Part shown: positions 43,434-56,400 of the stretch, piece after piece
Position numbering within the stretch: the first letter of the stretch is position 1
Layout of the letters: each line of letters begins with the position of its first letter
Origin: Ciona savignyi
Taxonomy: Eukaryota; Chordata; Ascidiacea; Phlebobranchia; Cionidae
Direction of reading: 5' to 3'
Assembly: GCA_000149265.1 (NCBI GenBank)
Contig: CH003364.1
Span: forward strand, 639,829 to 703,828
Length of the DNA stretch: 64,000 nucleotides
The notes under the pieces: model-generated
Databases searched by the model: none
The model's input: only the letters and a program-made list of their open reading frames with translations
What the model was told of the DNA's origin: nothing
Made by a program: the position numbers and the translations under genes

Positions 43434-43984
43434 ATCGTCATATTAGACTCTTAGCTGTGGGGTTCGTCTGACCCGATTCAGTGTCAAACAATAGGCACAA
43501 ACATAGAAGTTGGAAAGGAAAATCATGAAACCCTACATATATATCTCATACAAAATATATACATAAAGTGTATTTACAGGCAGAAACCAATGGGTTTCCG
43601 AATTTCAATCTTGATAGCCTATCTATATTTTCTCAATCAAACAAACGGGCGGCCTGATTTAACTCCCCATGGCATATCTTATATAGAGAGTCTGCAAACA
43701 TAAACTAATTGTGGGTTCCCGAGTTATCAATCCCAACCTAATATTCGAAAATTTAATATTTGCAATCGATAGGATCGTCACTAATATCGTTTTTATGTAG
43801 AAATCGGTGTAAAAAATTAAACAATCCATCATACGACTGTACTAGTCTTTCTTTCTCTTTTATCTGTTTTTGGCGTGACTAAACTTCGAACCCATGATTT
43901 TTTTGTCCCTTAGACGTTGTTTATTAAAACTATCTTTACTATAATATAGTTTGTATATAAAAATAGATGCCCTGTTGCGTTAAC

Positions 43985-44250
43985 TGGTCCCTCCGCATAG
44001 CTTGTATTAGTACATCGCCTTTCAGCCAAAGGGTATAAGGTTTAACTAGTCGCAGGCTAGTCGATTGTGTCCTTGGGCAAGGCACTTAACGGACATTCCC
44101 TGAAACCAGCGGATTGATGGGTTTTATTAAATTAAAGGAACGTGTGAATCATGCACAACACACTGAGATAGCTCCGGTAAACAGACTGTGGGCGCGAGGT
44201 AATCTCATGATTACCCGTGTTAACCCCCTTTACGGGGATACACATGATTA
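43985..44250 (+). mobile_element. SINE shared by both duplication copies
   Basis: CTGGTCCCTCCGCATAGCTT head, AGTCGATTGTGTCCTTGGGC, GCTCCGGTAAACAGACTGTG and a short tail. Present at the same place in copy 2, so it is older than the duplication. Confidence 0.8.
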
Positions 44251-44859
44251 TTCTATTATATCATAACTATAATCAAATTATCCTATTATATAATAATCCA
44301 CCATGCGTCGGGTATTTAGCACTTCTAGCAGTGACTTCTTGGAATCGATTGGCATAAACCCGAGGTTGCAATGTGACTTCCCTCTAATTACACTGCTAAC
44401 TTTAAACGAGAAGCTTATATTCTACCTCGACCGCAGCTCAAATTTAAAACGGGTGATTTTTTTCCTTTATTTTGAAAAAAAGGAAACCCAGAAAACTAAA
44501 TTAAAGTTCAATGCGAAATACTTTCTTACAATCAACAGTTAAACGATATATTTGCCAACTTTTAAATCCACAGTAAAACCATAAGCTTCTCGATCAGGTA
44601 AAATAACTCTACCGAGCTTGAACCCCAGTTAAGCCTTTATCCACATTTTCGCAGAAGTTATGTCACTAGTCTTATATCCACCGCTAGTGGCGTAAGATGC
44701 AACATCCGACGTCTTTGTCTTCGCCACACATACATATAGCCAGCCAACAAACAAGGACTTAGCCAGCAATCCAGGTGTCCTAGTATGGTAATTATGTCTA
44801 AAAATGCAGAGATAATATACTGAACTTCAGCTAATAGATACTAAGAAAAGTTGCATGTG

Positions 44860-44881
44860 TTGCGTTAATATATTAACGCAA
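44860..44881. repeat. 22-bp perfect palindrome in copy 1
   Basis: TTGCGTTAATA joined to TATTAACGCAA, a perfect inverted repeat without spacer. It is framed by GTTGCATG on the left and CATGCAAC on the right, so a longer cruciform could form. Copy 2 has an enlarged version. Confidence 0.85.
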
Positions 44882-45702
44882 TTGTAGACGTGCATCATGC
44901 AACACATATAGTGTAAATACGTATATTTCAATTTCAGAGATATTGAAAGTAATATTGATTATTTACAGAAACTATTAGCAGGTACACGTGGTTAATAATC
45001 CTTTATAGGATAACGAGTTTTTCCAGCCATTCGTTTTATTTTAGAGAACCTCGTGGTTTATGTAACATTCCAATATATGTAAAACAACGTAACATTCCAG
45101 CATGTCTGTGAAGTAAAAAATACTTGATATCCACGAAACAGGACAACGATATATAGTCTGCCTATGTCGGCGTATAACTACAGTGTATGGTTTATACAGT
45201 TTATTTAAACCTTAATCTTATTGGCAAATTTAGAACTGAAAAGTGACAGGTTAAAAATTTAATGAAATAAGTTATTAAACCAAATTTAGTTGGTATGTGG
45301 CCTCCGTGTATAAACTAATTGCGTAGTTATAGAAGTGTATTACTTCTGCCAGAATCATTTTATTTTTAAAATTCGAATACCAAACTGTAGTCTTTATATA
45401 TGTTGGAACTGGCTTGATTTACACAAACTTTCGATCGTAAAATCATCATCTATCAGTGTGATGGGTACAGTTAAAACGTTGAAGTAAAACAGATTATTTT
45501 AGCACGCATCGAGGATGTATGTTTTTTTTTACTCAAAACTTAATTAACCCGTGTTTAGTGTTCTACAGTTGATTGGTTTTGGTTTAGATAAAAATTAAAA
45601 AAATGTTAAAATTCAAGTTTTCAACGGATTTTCTTTTTACTTTTGCAGGTATTGGTATTGCCAGTTTGTGTTCTGCGAAGAAAGCGTCTGGTTGGGAAAA
45701 AG

Positions 45703-48700
45703 ATGAAAATCATATTTCTTTTCGTTTTGCTAGAAGTTATCGTTCAAGGTTAAAGCAACAGACTTTATTTTAAAAAGGCTGCAAAAGTCATTAAAAAACG
45801 TTATAATTTGATGCCTGGTGAACATGCTCTCTCGGTCGTTAAAGACTGCTGAAAGTTTTACTATTTATATGCGGTTTATGTTTGTCGACTTCTTGAACTT
45901 TATAAAGTAATAAAGATAACAAACTGATATTGTACAATTTAAAACCGTTCCATCTATTATATTTAAACTTTGGATTGTTATTTCAGGCCAAAGGTACGAC
46001 TGTGATTGCCATCGAGACAAACAACTGTGCATGCGGACGGGGGTCCGAGTGAAAGGATTTTATGATGAATGGCAGAGATGTAATGGCTACAACGACTGCG
46101 GGGATTGGAGCGATGAGAATAATTGCACTGAGAAATGTAACCGGTTAAATTTGAAGATGTGTGACTGTTACGAGAGAGGTACCTGTAATCGTAAGGGGTT
46201 GATCTTTCGCCGTGGTTGTTATCGGTCAAATTTAGCCTGCGACGGGAGAAACTATTGTGGAGATTGGAGCGATGAAAGAAACTGTAGCTACCCCTGCTCC
46301 CGCAACGAGTACGAATGCAAATGCCACAAAAACGGAGGGAAGTGTGATCCGAATGGAGACGATGTATTCCACTGTTACGGTAACAACGAACGGTGCAATG
46401 GTAGGAACCGTTGTGGGGATTGGAGCGACGAAAAAAATTGCACCTGTGGTAAGGGTTACTTAAAGTGTGGCTGTATTCTGAATCCAAACAACTGTACGTC
46501 TCACACGGGATGTGTGAGTATGGCACACGTATTTGATGGTAAGCAAAATTGTGAAGATTCATCAGACGAACCATGTGAAAGAATTGAGACAACTGAAAGA
46601 AGGTCTGTTCCGTACTACAGGCGTCGAACTAAAGAAACTACAACTACAAACATATTTCTGTGTCGGAACGCTTCTTCGTACCAATACCTTCTCGATTTAA
46701 AGAAGATTAGGCAGCCCAGTATTGGTTGTACACAAGTGGGTATTAATTCAGATGAAAACTTCACCCTGTGGTTGATAATCAGTGGTGGTGTTCTAATCAC
46801 AATGTTGGTTTGCAGTTGTGTGCAAATGAGGCCTTTGTCATTGCACCCAACCTCTGCAACGGATATGCAGATTGCTCTGACGGAAGTGACGAACTTTATG
46901 CTGTACCCGGGTTTAAATGCAGAGCGCGAAATATTTACAGTCAGATCAAGCAATCTTGCGTTGTTCCCCAAGTAAATCTTCGCAACAACATCTCCTACTG
47001 CCAAGATAAATCGGACATGTGTTTTGTTGATGGAAAGTTGAAATGTTTTCGTTGCTTAGATAGAAAGTTGTTAATCGCGCCGAACACAAGTATGCGATGG
47101 CGTCATTGATTGTTACGACATGTCTGATGAATGCCTCTGCAAAGATCAGACAATTTGTGCTGAGGTTTTAGGAGATTCAAGAAAAAAATGCCCACTTGGC
47201 CAAATCTTATGCAACGATAAGTGTATGGCAAACGAATACGTCATGTGTAATAAATCGTTGAATTGTAACGGAAATTTGAACTTGAAATACTGCGACAAGC
47301 CTAAACCTAAAGGCAGAAGAAACCTTTATGACGGGACCGGTTACATATTCTGTCCCACTGACAAAAAACAGTGTATTTTACACAAACGCGAGTTTGTGTG
47401 ATGGGATACCAGAATGCTACGACCGCCAAGATGAATGTGGGATTGGCTGTCCAAACGAATCTCATTTTTGTAACTTTGATATCTCCTGCCACATGACGCA
47501 AATTTCTGATATATCGGAGGAGGCAGGGCTGTTATTTATTCTCAAACGAGAATATTGTGACGGCCGACCGAGATCGAGTCTTTCAACATGTCCACTAGGA
47601 TTTGATGAAACAAATTGCACTAGTCGATATTACTGCCATAATTCAAACAAGGGCCTTATCAGCATCGAGCAGTTATTTCTATGCGACGGGGTGTTAGATT
47701 GCGACGATGGGTCGGATGAGTGGGAATCTGTGTGCAGTAGAACTAGGTTTTATTGCCGCAGTAAAACACCGCTCTCAATTCCCCGTGAACGCGTAGAGAA
47801 CGGGGCCAGGGATTGTAGCGACGGCAGTGACGAATGCCCGCCAAACAGCACGAAAAAGAGTGTGTTTTTATCTCCTTTTGAAATGATGGGTAACACTTTT
47901 TTTCGCGTGATTCTGTGGATAATGGGAGTGTTGTCTCTATGCGGAAATATTATAGTATTTACAGTTTCAGTTTTTAAGATAAGGGCCGTCGAAATGGGTA
48001 AACCTTTAAAATTAGGATTTCTTTGGCTTCTCCTCAATCTTTCTGTTTCCGATGGTCTCATGGGAATTTACATATTATTACTTTCGGCGATGGGGACGCA
48101 ATTTTCGGGGAAATATTGCTACCATGATGCTGAATGGAGAAGCAGCCGTACTTGCGCTGTGCTTGGTTCCATGGCTGTAATTTCGACCGAAGTGTCGGCA
48201 TTTACTATGACGACAATGTCCATCATTCGACTACTGTCTGTGTATTTTCCACTAAAAATGACAAGCATTAAACGTGCAGTGTACGTTGTACCTATAATAT
48301 GCTCGTGGTGCGGTGGAATTCTTATCGGAACTCTTCCGCTGGCCGACTACAGATCGGGATATTTCATCACATCGGTTTGGTACCCAAATTACTTTAATAG
48401 CAATCAAGATATGAGCAAGGCGGATATGGAGCAATTAGCAAGACGCATTATTCGGTTTTCCAATAGTTCTCCAACTATGGACTGGTTTGATGTAAAATCA
48501 ACCATCACCAGCGTCTTTCAAGAACTTCACATTAAAGGTGAATTCGGTTTCTTCGGCGAAACCAGTGTGTGCCTGCCAAGGCTCTTTGTTAAAGTCGGGG
48601 ACACTGCTTGGGGGTATTCGATATTTATTGTCATTCTTAACTTCTGCTTGTTTACATTCATGGGTATTATCTACATGAAGTTGTATAAAAAAGGCAAACA

Positions 48701-48953
48701 GAGAATTATAGCTGGGAAGAGGAAGTCGAAATTGTTGATTCGAACCGTGTCTTTAGTGATCCTGCCTAACATATGTTGCTGGGTGCCGATATGTACCATG
48801 GCCCTTGTGAGCTTAGCAGGTGTAAAGCTTGACAATACAGTTTACGTTGTCTGTGCCGGAGTTTTACTTCCAATAAACAGTGTTCTCAATCCAATCATCT
48901 ACTCTAACATCGCCGTGAATTTCGCACGAAAAATGTACAAAAAGAAAAAATAA
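45703..48953 (+). pseudogene. LDLa-repeat 7TM receptor, copy 1 (three frameshifts in the ectodomain)
   Basis: Coding exon 1 (45703-45748, signal peptide MKIIFLFVLLEVIVQ) splices to one large exon (45987-48953). The product is a receptor of the GRL101/relaxin-receptor type: about nine LDL-receptor class A modules with CxDxSDExC signatures (CGDWSDENNC, CSDGSDE, CDDGSDEWESVC), then a rhodopsin-like 7TM domain with no leucine-rich repeats between. TM2 has LSVSDGLMGIY, TM6 CWVP, TM7 NPIIYS; the D/ERY position reads IRL, without the acid. Relative to copy 2 the frame breaks at about 46766 (+2), 47085 (+1) and 47369 (+1). From there to the stop the frame is open, including the 7TM part. A 9-base in-frame deletion lies at 46800. 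Confidence 0.8.
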
Positions 48954-50042
48954 CCAGTCTTCGACAATCATCAACATAACTTTTAAGTTATAACAATTTG
49001 GATATTATTGTGCTGTATTAATCACGATCGTGTAACTAATATTTCCACTTTAACTCGATGTAATGCACGTACTGAAATTTACCCCAAAGTTATTTGTCAC
49101 GTCATTAACATGTGGCTAACTAAAAATTGTATTGCATATCTGACGTTCGATTTCAGTTTAGGTTTAACATATTAATTTGTATCATTGCTGGTCGACGGGA
49201 GGGGCAAAGCCGGTTTAATAATAACGCGTATGGTAACTAACTAAAATCCGCAATTTATGTTTTAGCGGTGTTATTTGTTGTACTTCCGTGCTGTAATTGT
49301 CCGTAAGCGAAATTAATTAGGAACAGAACATGTTCTATTTTAAAATGTAATGAAAAATTAGGTTGTTTTTATTAATCACACGTCGAAATAAAAAGGTAAC
49401 AAACACTTACCAAACTTTGTGCTATAAATTGTACGGAAAATAAATTCGGTTTGAACTGTGAGCCAGAAACAGCAACTGTACAGTTACACTGGCGTGGAAA
49501 GAAAGCTGTGGTTAAGTCTAGCAATTTTAACACAATCGCGCATTATGCCGTAAGTCAAGTATGACGTCAATTATAATTAAACATAGACATAATAAAATAC
49601 GAACAAGAAAATTGGTTTGGATAAATGCGTCACAGCTCTTTTTTACGAATACTTAAATTTCCCTCCTTCTCTCTAGTTTAATAATGCAGTTTATCCCAGG
49701 TTTGTAGAGGAGTATAAAACGGACAATTCTCAAAAACCAACCAACGTAATTGCACATTAGCTGCTCGTCAAGAAATAAAACTTCTCATACAACAACACAA
49801 ATTATCGCCCAATACAGAAAGATCTATCCCGTTAAATGCCAAAACATATAAACAAAAGATAAAAACTGGTTACTATAACTATAAGACTAATCCTAACCGT
49901 GTCCCAAACACTAATCTAAACCACAGAACGCTAACTTTAATCACATCCCTAACCTTTATTTTATGGTGTCGCTTTCCTTTTTATCGTGAACCCTACATAC
50001 CACCCTAACTAATAAATATGAGAAAAGGCGACCTATTATGTA
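48954..50042. other. 3' flank of receptor copy 1
   Basis: Non-coding and duplicated downstream of copy 2. It contains a TAACCC-family tract (TAATCCTAACCGTGTCCCAA near 49890) without inverted ends. No further gene was seen. Confidence 0.5.
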
Positions 50043-50284
50043 TGGATAGGATAGGATATTCATGTTTATCCCCGTGAATGGGAAAACCTAGGGGGTTATC
50101 ACACGGGCAATCGTCAGATCACCTCGCGCCCATCGTCGGGTTACCGGAGCTATTGCAGTGTGTTGTATATGATAGACACGTTCCTTCAATTTGGTAGAAC
50201 CCATTAATCCGCTGGGTTCAGGCAATGTCCGTAAAGTGGCTTGCCCAAGGTCGCAACCGTCTAGCTAGCGACCAGTTTCGCACC
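50043..50284 (-). mobile_element. SINE unique to duplication copy 1, 5' truncated
   Basis: TGGATAGGATAGGATATTCA to CGACCAGTTTCGCACC on the minus strand, ending in the B box, so the 5' head is missing. In copy 2 the same place reads without interruption (ATGTAACCATGACGTGTAAA), so the insertion happened after the duplication, or copy 2 lost it precisely. Confidence 0.9.
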
Positions 50285-50811
50285 TAACCATGACGTGTAA
50301 AGCGACAACTTCTTTGTTTTTTTTAATGCTATATTGTTTACTTTTTATTTAATATATGCCAGTTTTGGGTGCCTTATTTTAAAATGCACAACTCAAACAA
50401 AACTACATATACAAGTGTAGTAGTCTCTAGTCTCTAGTACTAGGTTTTGAATACCTGTATTCCCTTTTCTAATGTATGTTTTCTAGGGCTTCGTCAAAGT
50501 AGGTTTATATCCGTGTCATATATAACACTTGATCACCTAACGATTTCCCGGCTAATAATCAAATATGACACAACTCGCAATCCAATTCCGACACAGAAAA
50601 ATGGTTTTCATTTTTGACTTTATGCAACCACGGTCAAACACACAAGAGTATATGAATAATGTGAACACGGAAAAATTTGAACAATTCTTCTTGACGTACA
50701 TTTTAAGCAGTTGTTAAATCAGTTAGACACGTTCTAAATACGAATTCGTTCGCATATTTTGCGTCGTTGTGATGATGGATGGTGAAATTCCTTTAACCAA
50801 CTAAGTGTTAC

Positions 50812-51289
50812 AGATTTCTATGGTTTCGCAGGACGCTGTCTTAACGGCCTACCGTGGGACCAATTACAAGGGCTTGCAACGTGTTTGCTTTATAAAAATA
50901 CTCCAACTTACAAAACACAAATACGACTAATAAAAAGATAAGCAATTAAAAATATGTCTGCACCGTTTAAAAGCCAAGAGAGAACTGCTTTTTAGAAGCA
51001 TGAATTAAAAGACATCACGTTAATTAGCACAGCACCTAGCGTTGATTACTCGAATACCCCGAGAGATAAAAACGTGCGTGTAAAATTAGTCCAGCATGAT
51101 AAAAATGATTAAATGATTAAAAGGTGCAGAGGGTGTAAACTCGTGTAAAATAAAAGGGGACAAACAAAAGGCGTAAAACAGTGTATTTAAATTGTATAAA
51201 AGGGTGTTGTTAAAAGTGTATAAAAGGTGTATAAAACATAATTAAAAATGTGTCAAAACATAACAAAATATCGTTATTTTAGACTATTA
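50812..51289. other. Unique spacer between duplication copies
   Basis: No gene. From 51115 to 51260 there is a purine-rich, loosely repetitive stretch built from GTGTAAAA/GTATAAAAGG words, which may have slipped. Confidence 0.5.
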
Positions 51290-51746
51290 GCTATATTGGG
51301 TTCGTCTGACCAGATTCAGTGTCAAACAATAGGCACCAAACATATATAGAAGTTGGAACGGAAAATCATGAAACCCTACATATCTCATACAAAATGCATA
51401 AAGTGTATTTACAGACGGCCTGATTTCCTAACTCCCCATGGCATATCTTATATAGAGAGTCTGCAAACATAAACTAATTGTGGGTTCTCGAGTTATCAAT
51501 CCCAACCTAATATTCGAAAAATTAATATTTGCAATCGATAGGATCGTCACTAATATCGTTTTTATGTAGAAATCGGTGTAAAAAATTAAACAATCGATCA
51601 TACGACTGTACTAGTCTTTCTTTCTCTTTTATCTGTTTTTGGCGTGACTAAACTTCGAACCCATGATTTTTTGTCCCTTAGACGTTGTTTATTGAAACTA
51701 TCTTTACTATAATATAGTTTGTATATAAAAATATATGCCCTGTTGC

Positions 51747-52045
51747 GTTAACTGGTCCCTCCGCATAGCTTGTATTAGTACATCGCCTTTCAGCCGAAGG
51801 GTATAAGGTTTAACTAGTCGCAGGCTAGTCGATTGTGTCCTTGGGCAAGGCACTTACAGACATTTCCTGAAACCAGCGGATTGGTGGGTTTTATTAAATT
51901 GGAGGAACGTGTGAATCATGCACAACACCCTGAAATAGCTCCGGTAAACAGACCGTGGGCGCGAGGTAATCTTAATGATTGCCCGTGTTAAACCCCTTTA
52001 ATTTCCCATTTACGGGGATACACATGATTATCCTATTATATCATA
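51747..52045 (+). mobile_element. SINE shared by both duplication copies (copy 2)
   Basis: Counterpart of 43985-44250 with the same diverged head (CTGGTCCCTCCGCATAGCTT) and a somewhat more complete tail (TTTCCCATTTACGGGGATAC). Confidence 0.8.
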
Positions 52046-52603
52046 ATTCACCATGCGTCGGGTATTTAGCACCTCTGGCAGTGATTTCTTGGAATCGATT
52101 GGCATAAACCCGCGGTTGAAATGTGACTTCCCTCTAATAACTTTAAACGAGATGCTAATAGTCTACCCCGACCGCAGCTTAAATTTAACGGGTTGATTTT
52201 TTCCTTTATTTTGATAAGGAAACCCAGAAAAATAAATTGAATTTGAATGCGAAAAACTTTCTCACGATCAACAGTGAAACGATATATTCGAAAATTTTGA
52301 ATCCACAGTAAAAACATAAGTTTCTAGAATAGGTAAAATAACTCTACCGAGCTTGAACCCCTGTTAAGCCTTTATACTTTATATCCACATTTTCGCAGAA
52401 GTTATGTCACTAGTCTTATATCCACCGCTAGTAGCGTAAGATGCAACATCCGACGTCTTTGTCCTCGCCACACATACATATAGCCAGCCAACAAACAAGG
52501 ACTTAGCCAGCAATCCAGGTGTCCTAGTATGGTAATTATGTCTAAAAATGCAGAGATAATATACTGAACTTCAGCTAATAGATACTAAGAAAAGTTGCAT
52601 GTG

Positions 52604-52654
52604 TTGTATTAATTCTATAGAATTAATACAATTGCGTTAATATATTAACGCAAT
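52604..52654. repeat. Two abutting perfect palindromes in copy 2
   Basis: A 28-base palindrome (TTGTATTAATTCTA + TAGAATTAATACAA, 52604-52631) directly abuts a 24-base palindrome (ATTGCGTTAATA + TATTAACGCAAT, 52631-52654, sharing one base). Copy 1 has only the second. Both are framed by GTTGCATG and CATGCAAC. Confidence 0.85.
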
Positions 52655-53478
52655 TGTAGACGTGCATCATGCAACACATATAGTGTAAATACGTATATTT
52701 CAATTTCAGAGATATTGAAAGTAATATTAATTATTTACAGAAACTATTAGCAGGTACACGTGGTTAATAATCCTTTATAGGATAACGAGTTTTTCCAGCC
52801 ATTCGTTTTATTTTAGAGAACCTCGTGGTTTATGTAACATTCCAATATATGTAAAACAACGTAACATTCCAGCATGTCTGTGAAGTAAAAAATACTTGAT
52901 ATCCACGAAACAGGACAACGATATATAGTCTGCCTATGTCGGCGTATAACTACAGTGTATGGTTTATACAGTTTATTTAAACCTTAATCTTATTGGCAAA
53001 TTTAGAACTGAAAAGTGACAGGTTAAAAATTTAATGAAATAAGTTATTAAACCAAATTTAGTTGGTATGTGGCCTCCGTGTATAAACTAATTGCGTAGTT
53101 ATAGAAGTGTATTACTTCTGCCAGAATCATTTTATTTTTAAAATTCGAATAACAAACTGTAGTCTTTATATATGTTGGAACTGGCTTGATTTACACAAAC
53201 TTTCGATCGTAAAATCATCATCTATCAGTGTGATGGGTACAGTTAAAACGTTATAGTAAAAAAGATTATTTTAGCACGCATCGAGGATGTATGTTTTTTT
53301 TTTACTTAAAACTTAAATAACCCGTGTTTAGTGTTCTACAGTTGATTGGGTTTGGTTTAGATGAAAATATAAAAAAAAAATGTTAAAATTCAAGTTTTTA
53401 ACGGATTTTTTTTTACTTTTGCAGGTATTGGTATTGCCAGTTTGTGTTCTGCGAAGAAAGCGTCTGGTTGGGAAAAAG

Positions 53479-56400
53479 ATGAAAATCATATTTCTTTTCG
53501 TTTTGCTAGAAGTTATCGTTCAAGGTTAAAACAACAGACTTTATTTTAAAAAGGCTGCAAAAATCATTAAAAAACGTTATAATTTGATGCCTGGTGAACA
53601 TGCTCTCTCGGTCGTTAAAGACTGCTGAAAGTTTTACTATTTATATGCGGTTTATGTTTGTCGACTTCTTGAACTTTATAAAGTAATAAAGATAACAAAC
53701 TGATATTGTACAATTTAAAACCGTTCCATCTATTATATTTAAACTTTGGATTCTTATTCCAGGCCAAAGGTACGACTGTGATTGCCATCGAGACAAACAA
53801 CTGTGCATGCGGACGGGGGTCCGAGTGAAAGGATTTTATGATGAATGGCAGAGATGTAATGGCTACAACGACTGCGGGGATTGGAGCGATGAGAATAATT
53901 GCACTGAGAAATGTAACCGGTTAAATTTGAAGATGTGTGACTGTTACGAGAGAGGTACCTGTAATCGTAAGGGGTTGATCTTTCGCCGTGGTTGTTATCG
54001 GTCAAATTTAGCCTGCGACGGGAGAAACTATTGTGGAGACTGGAGCGATGAAAGAAACTGTAGCTACCCCTGCTCCCGCAACGAGTACGAATGCAAATGC
54101 CACAAAAACGGAGGGAAGTGTGATCCGAATGAAGACGATGTATTCCACTGTTACGGTAACAACGAACGGTGCAATGGTAGGAACCGTTGTGGGGATTGGA
54201 GCGACGAAAAAAATTGCACCTGTGGTAAGGGTTACTTAAAGTGTGGCCGTATTCTGAATCCAAACAACTGTACGTCTCACACGGGATGTGTGAGTATGGC
54301 ACACGTATTTGATGGTAAGCAAAATTGTGAAGATTCATCAGACGAACCATGTGAAAGAATTGAGACAACTGAAAGAAGGTCTGTTCCGTACTACAGGCGT
54401 CGAACTAAAGAAACTACAACTACAAACATATTTCTGTGTCGGAACGCTTCTTCGTACCAATACCTTCTCGATTTAAAGAAGATTAGGCAGCCCAGCATTG
54501 GTTGTACACAAGTGGGTATTAATTCAGATGAAAACTTCACCCGTATTGATAATCAGTGGTGGTGTTCTAATCACTATCTTTCCAATGTTGGTTTGCAGTT
54601 GTGTGCAAATGAGGCCTTTGTCATTGCACCCAACCTCTGCAACGGATATGCAGATTGCTCTGACGGAAGTGACGAACTTTATGCTGTACCCGGGTTTAAA
54701 TGCAGAGCGCGAAATATTTACAGTCAGATTAAGCAATCTTGCGTTGTTCCCCAAGTAAATCTTCGCAACAACATCTCCTACTGCCAAGATAAATCGGACA
54801 TGTGTTTTGTTGATGGAAAGTTGAAATGTTTTCGTTGCTTAGATAGAAAGTTGTTAATCGCGCCGAAACAAGTATGCGATGGCGTCATTGATTGTTACGA
54901 CATGTCTGATGAATGCCTCTGTAAAGATCAGACAATTTGTGCTGAGGTTTTAGGAGATTCAAGAAAAAAATGCCCACTTGGCCAAATCTTATGCAACGAT
55001 AAGTGTATGGCAAACGAATACGTCATGTGTAATAAATCGTTGAATTGTAACGGAAATTTGAACTTGAAATACTGCGACAAGCCTAAACCTAAAGGCAGAA
55101 GAAACCTTTATGACGGGACCGGTTACATATTCTGTCCCACTGACAAAAAAAGTGTATTTTACACAAACGCGAGTTTGTGTGATGGGATACCAGAATGCTA
55201 CGACCGCCAAGATGAATGTGGGATTGGCTGTCCAAACGAATCTCATTTTTGTAACTTTGATATCTCCTGCCACATGACGCAAATTTCTGATATATCGGAG
55301 GAGGCAGGGCTGTTATTTATTCTCAAACGAGAATATTGTGACGGCCGACCGAGATCGAGTCTTTCAACATGTCCACTAGGATTTGATGAAACAAATTGCA
55401 CTAGTTCGATATTACTGCCATAATTCAAACAAGGGCCCTTATCAGCATCGAGCAGTTATTTCTATGCGACGGGGTGTTAGATTGCGACGATGGGTCGGAT
55501 GAGTGGGAATCTGTGTGCAGCAGAACTAGGTTTTATTGCCGCAGTAAAACACCGCTCTCAATTCCCCGTGAACGCGTAGAGAACGGGGTCAGGGATTGTA
55601 GCGACGGCAGTGACGAATGCCCGCCAAACAGCACGAAAACGAGTGTGTTTTTATCTCCTTTTGAAATGATGGGTAACACTTTTTTTCGCGTGATTCTGTG
55701 GATAATGGGAATGTTGTCTCTATGCGGAAATATTATAGTATTTACCGTTTCAGTTTTTAAGATAAGGGCCGTCGAAATGGGTAAACCTTTAAAATTAGGA
55801 TTTCTTTGGCTTCTCCTCAATCTTTCTGTTTCTGATGGTCTCATGGGAATTTACATATTATTACTTTCGGCGATGGGGACGCAATTTTCGGGGAAATATT
55901 GCTATCATGATGCTGAATGGAGAAGCAGCCGTACTTGCGCTGTGCTTGGTTCCATGGCTGTAATTTCGACCGAAGTGTCGGCATTTACTATGACGACAAT
56001 GACCATCATTCGACTACTGTCTGTGTATTTTCCACTAAAAATGACAAGCATTAAACGTGCAGTGTACGTTGTACCTATAATATGCTCATGGTTCGGTGGA
56101 ATTCTTATCGGAACTCTTCCGCTGGCCGACTACAGATCGGGATATTTCATCACGTCGGTTTGGTACCCAAATTACTTCAATAGCAATCAAGATATGAGCA
56201 AGGCGGATATGGAGCAATTAGCAAGACGCATTATTCGATTTTCCAATAGTTCTCCAACTATGGACTGGTTTGATGTAAAAGCAACCATCACCAGCGTCTT
56301 TCAAGAACTTCAAATTAAAGGTGAATTCGGCTTCTTCGGCGAAACCAGTGTGTGTCTGCCAAGGCTCTTTGTTAAACTCGGGGACACTGCTTGGGGGTAT

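Larger units (their letters stand above)
43445..50811. repeat. Segmental duplication, copy 1
   Basis: About 7.3 kb that recurs at 51290-58352 at high identity, from TTCGTCTGACC...GATTCAGTGTCAAACAATAG to GTGAAATTCCTTTAA...CAACTAAGT. It includes the LDLa receptor, its 5' region with a SINE (43985-44250), and the 3' region. Copy 1 also has a SINE (50043-50284) that copy 2 lacks. The 480-base spacer between copies is unique. Confidence 0.95.

Noticed and set aside
44303-44542. 79-codon ORF beginning MRRVFSTSSSDFLES
   Set aside because: The duplicated copy near 52054 does not preserve the frame, so it is not under coding constraint.
45640-45700. TTTTGCAG acceptor upstream of the receptor ATG read as an additional coding exon
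   Set aside because: No ATG or open signal-peptide frame precedes it; more likely a 5'UTR intron or spliced-leader acceptor.
45978-46592. Minus-strand 204-codon ORF rich in His/Ser/Arg (and its twin at 53754-54368)
   Set aside because: It is the antisense of the cysteine-rich LDLa exon; the composition (many H, S, R, C) is what reading LDLa codons backwards gives.
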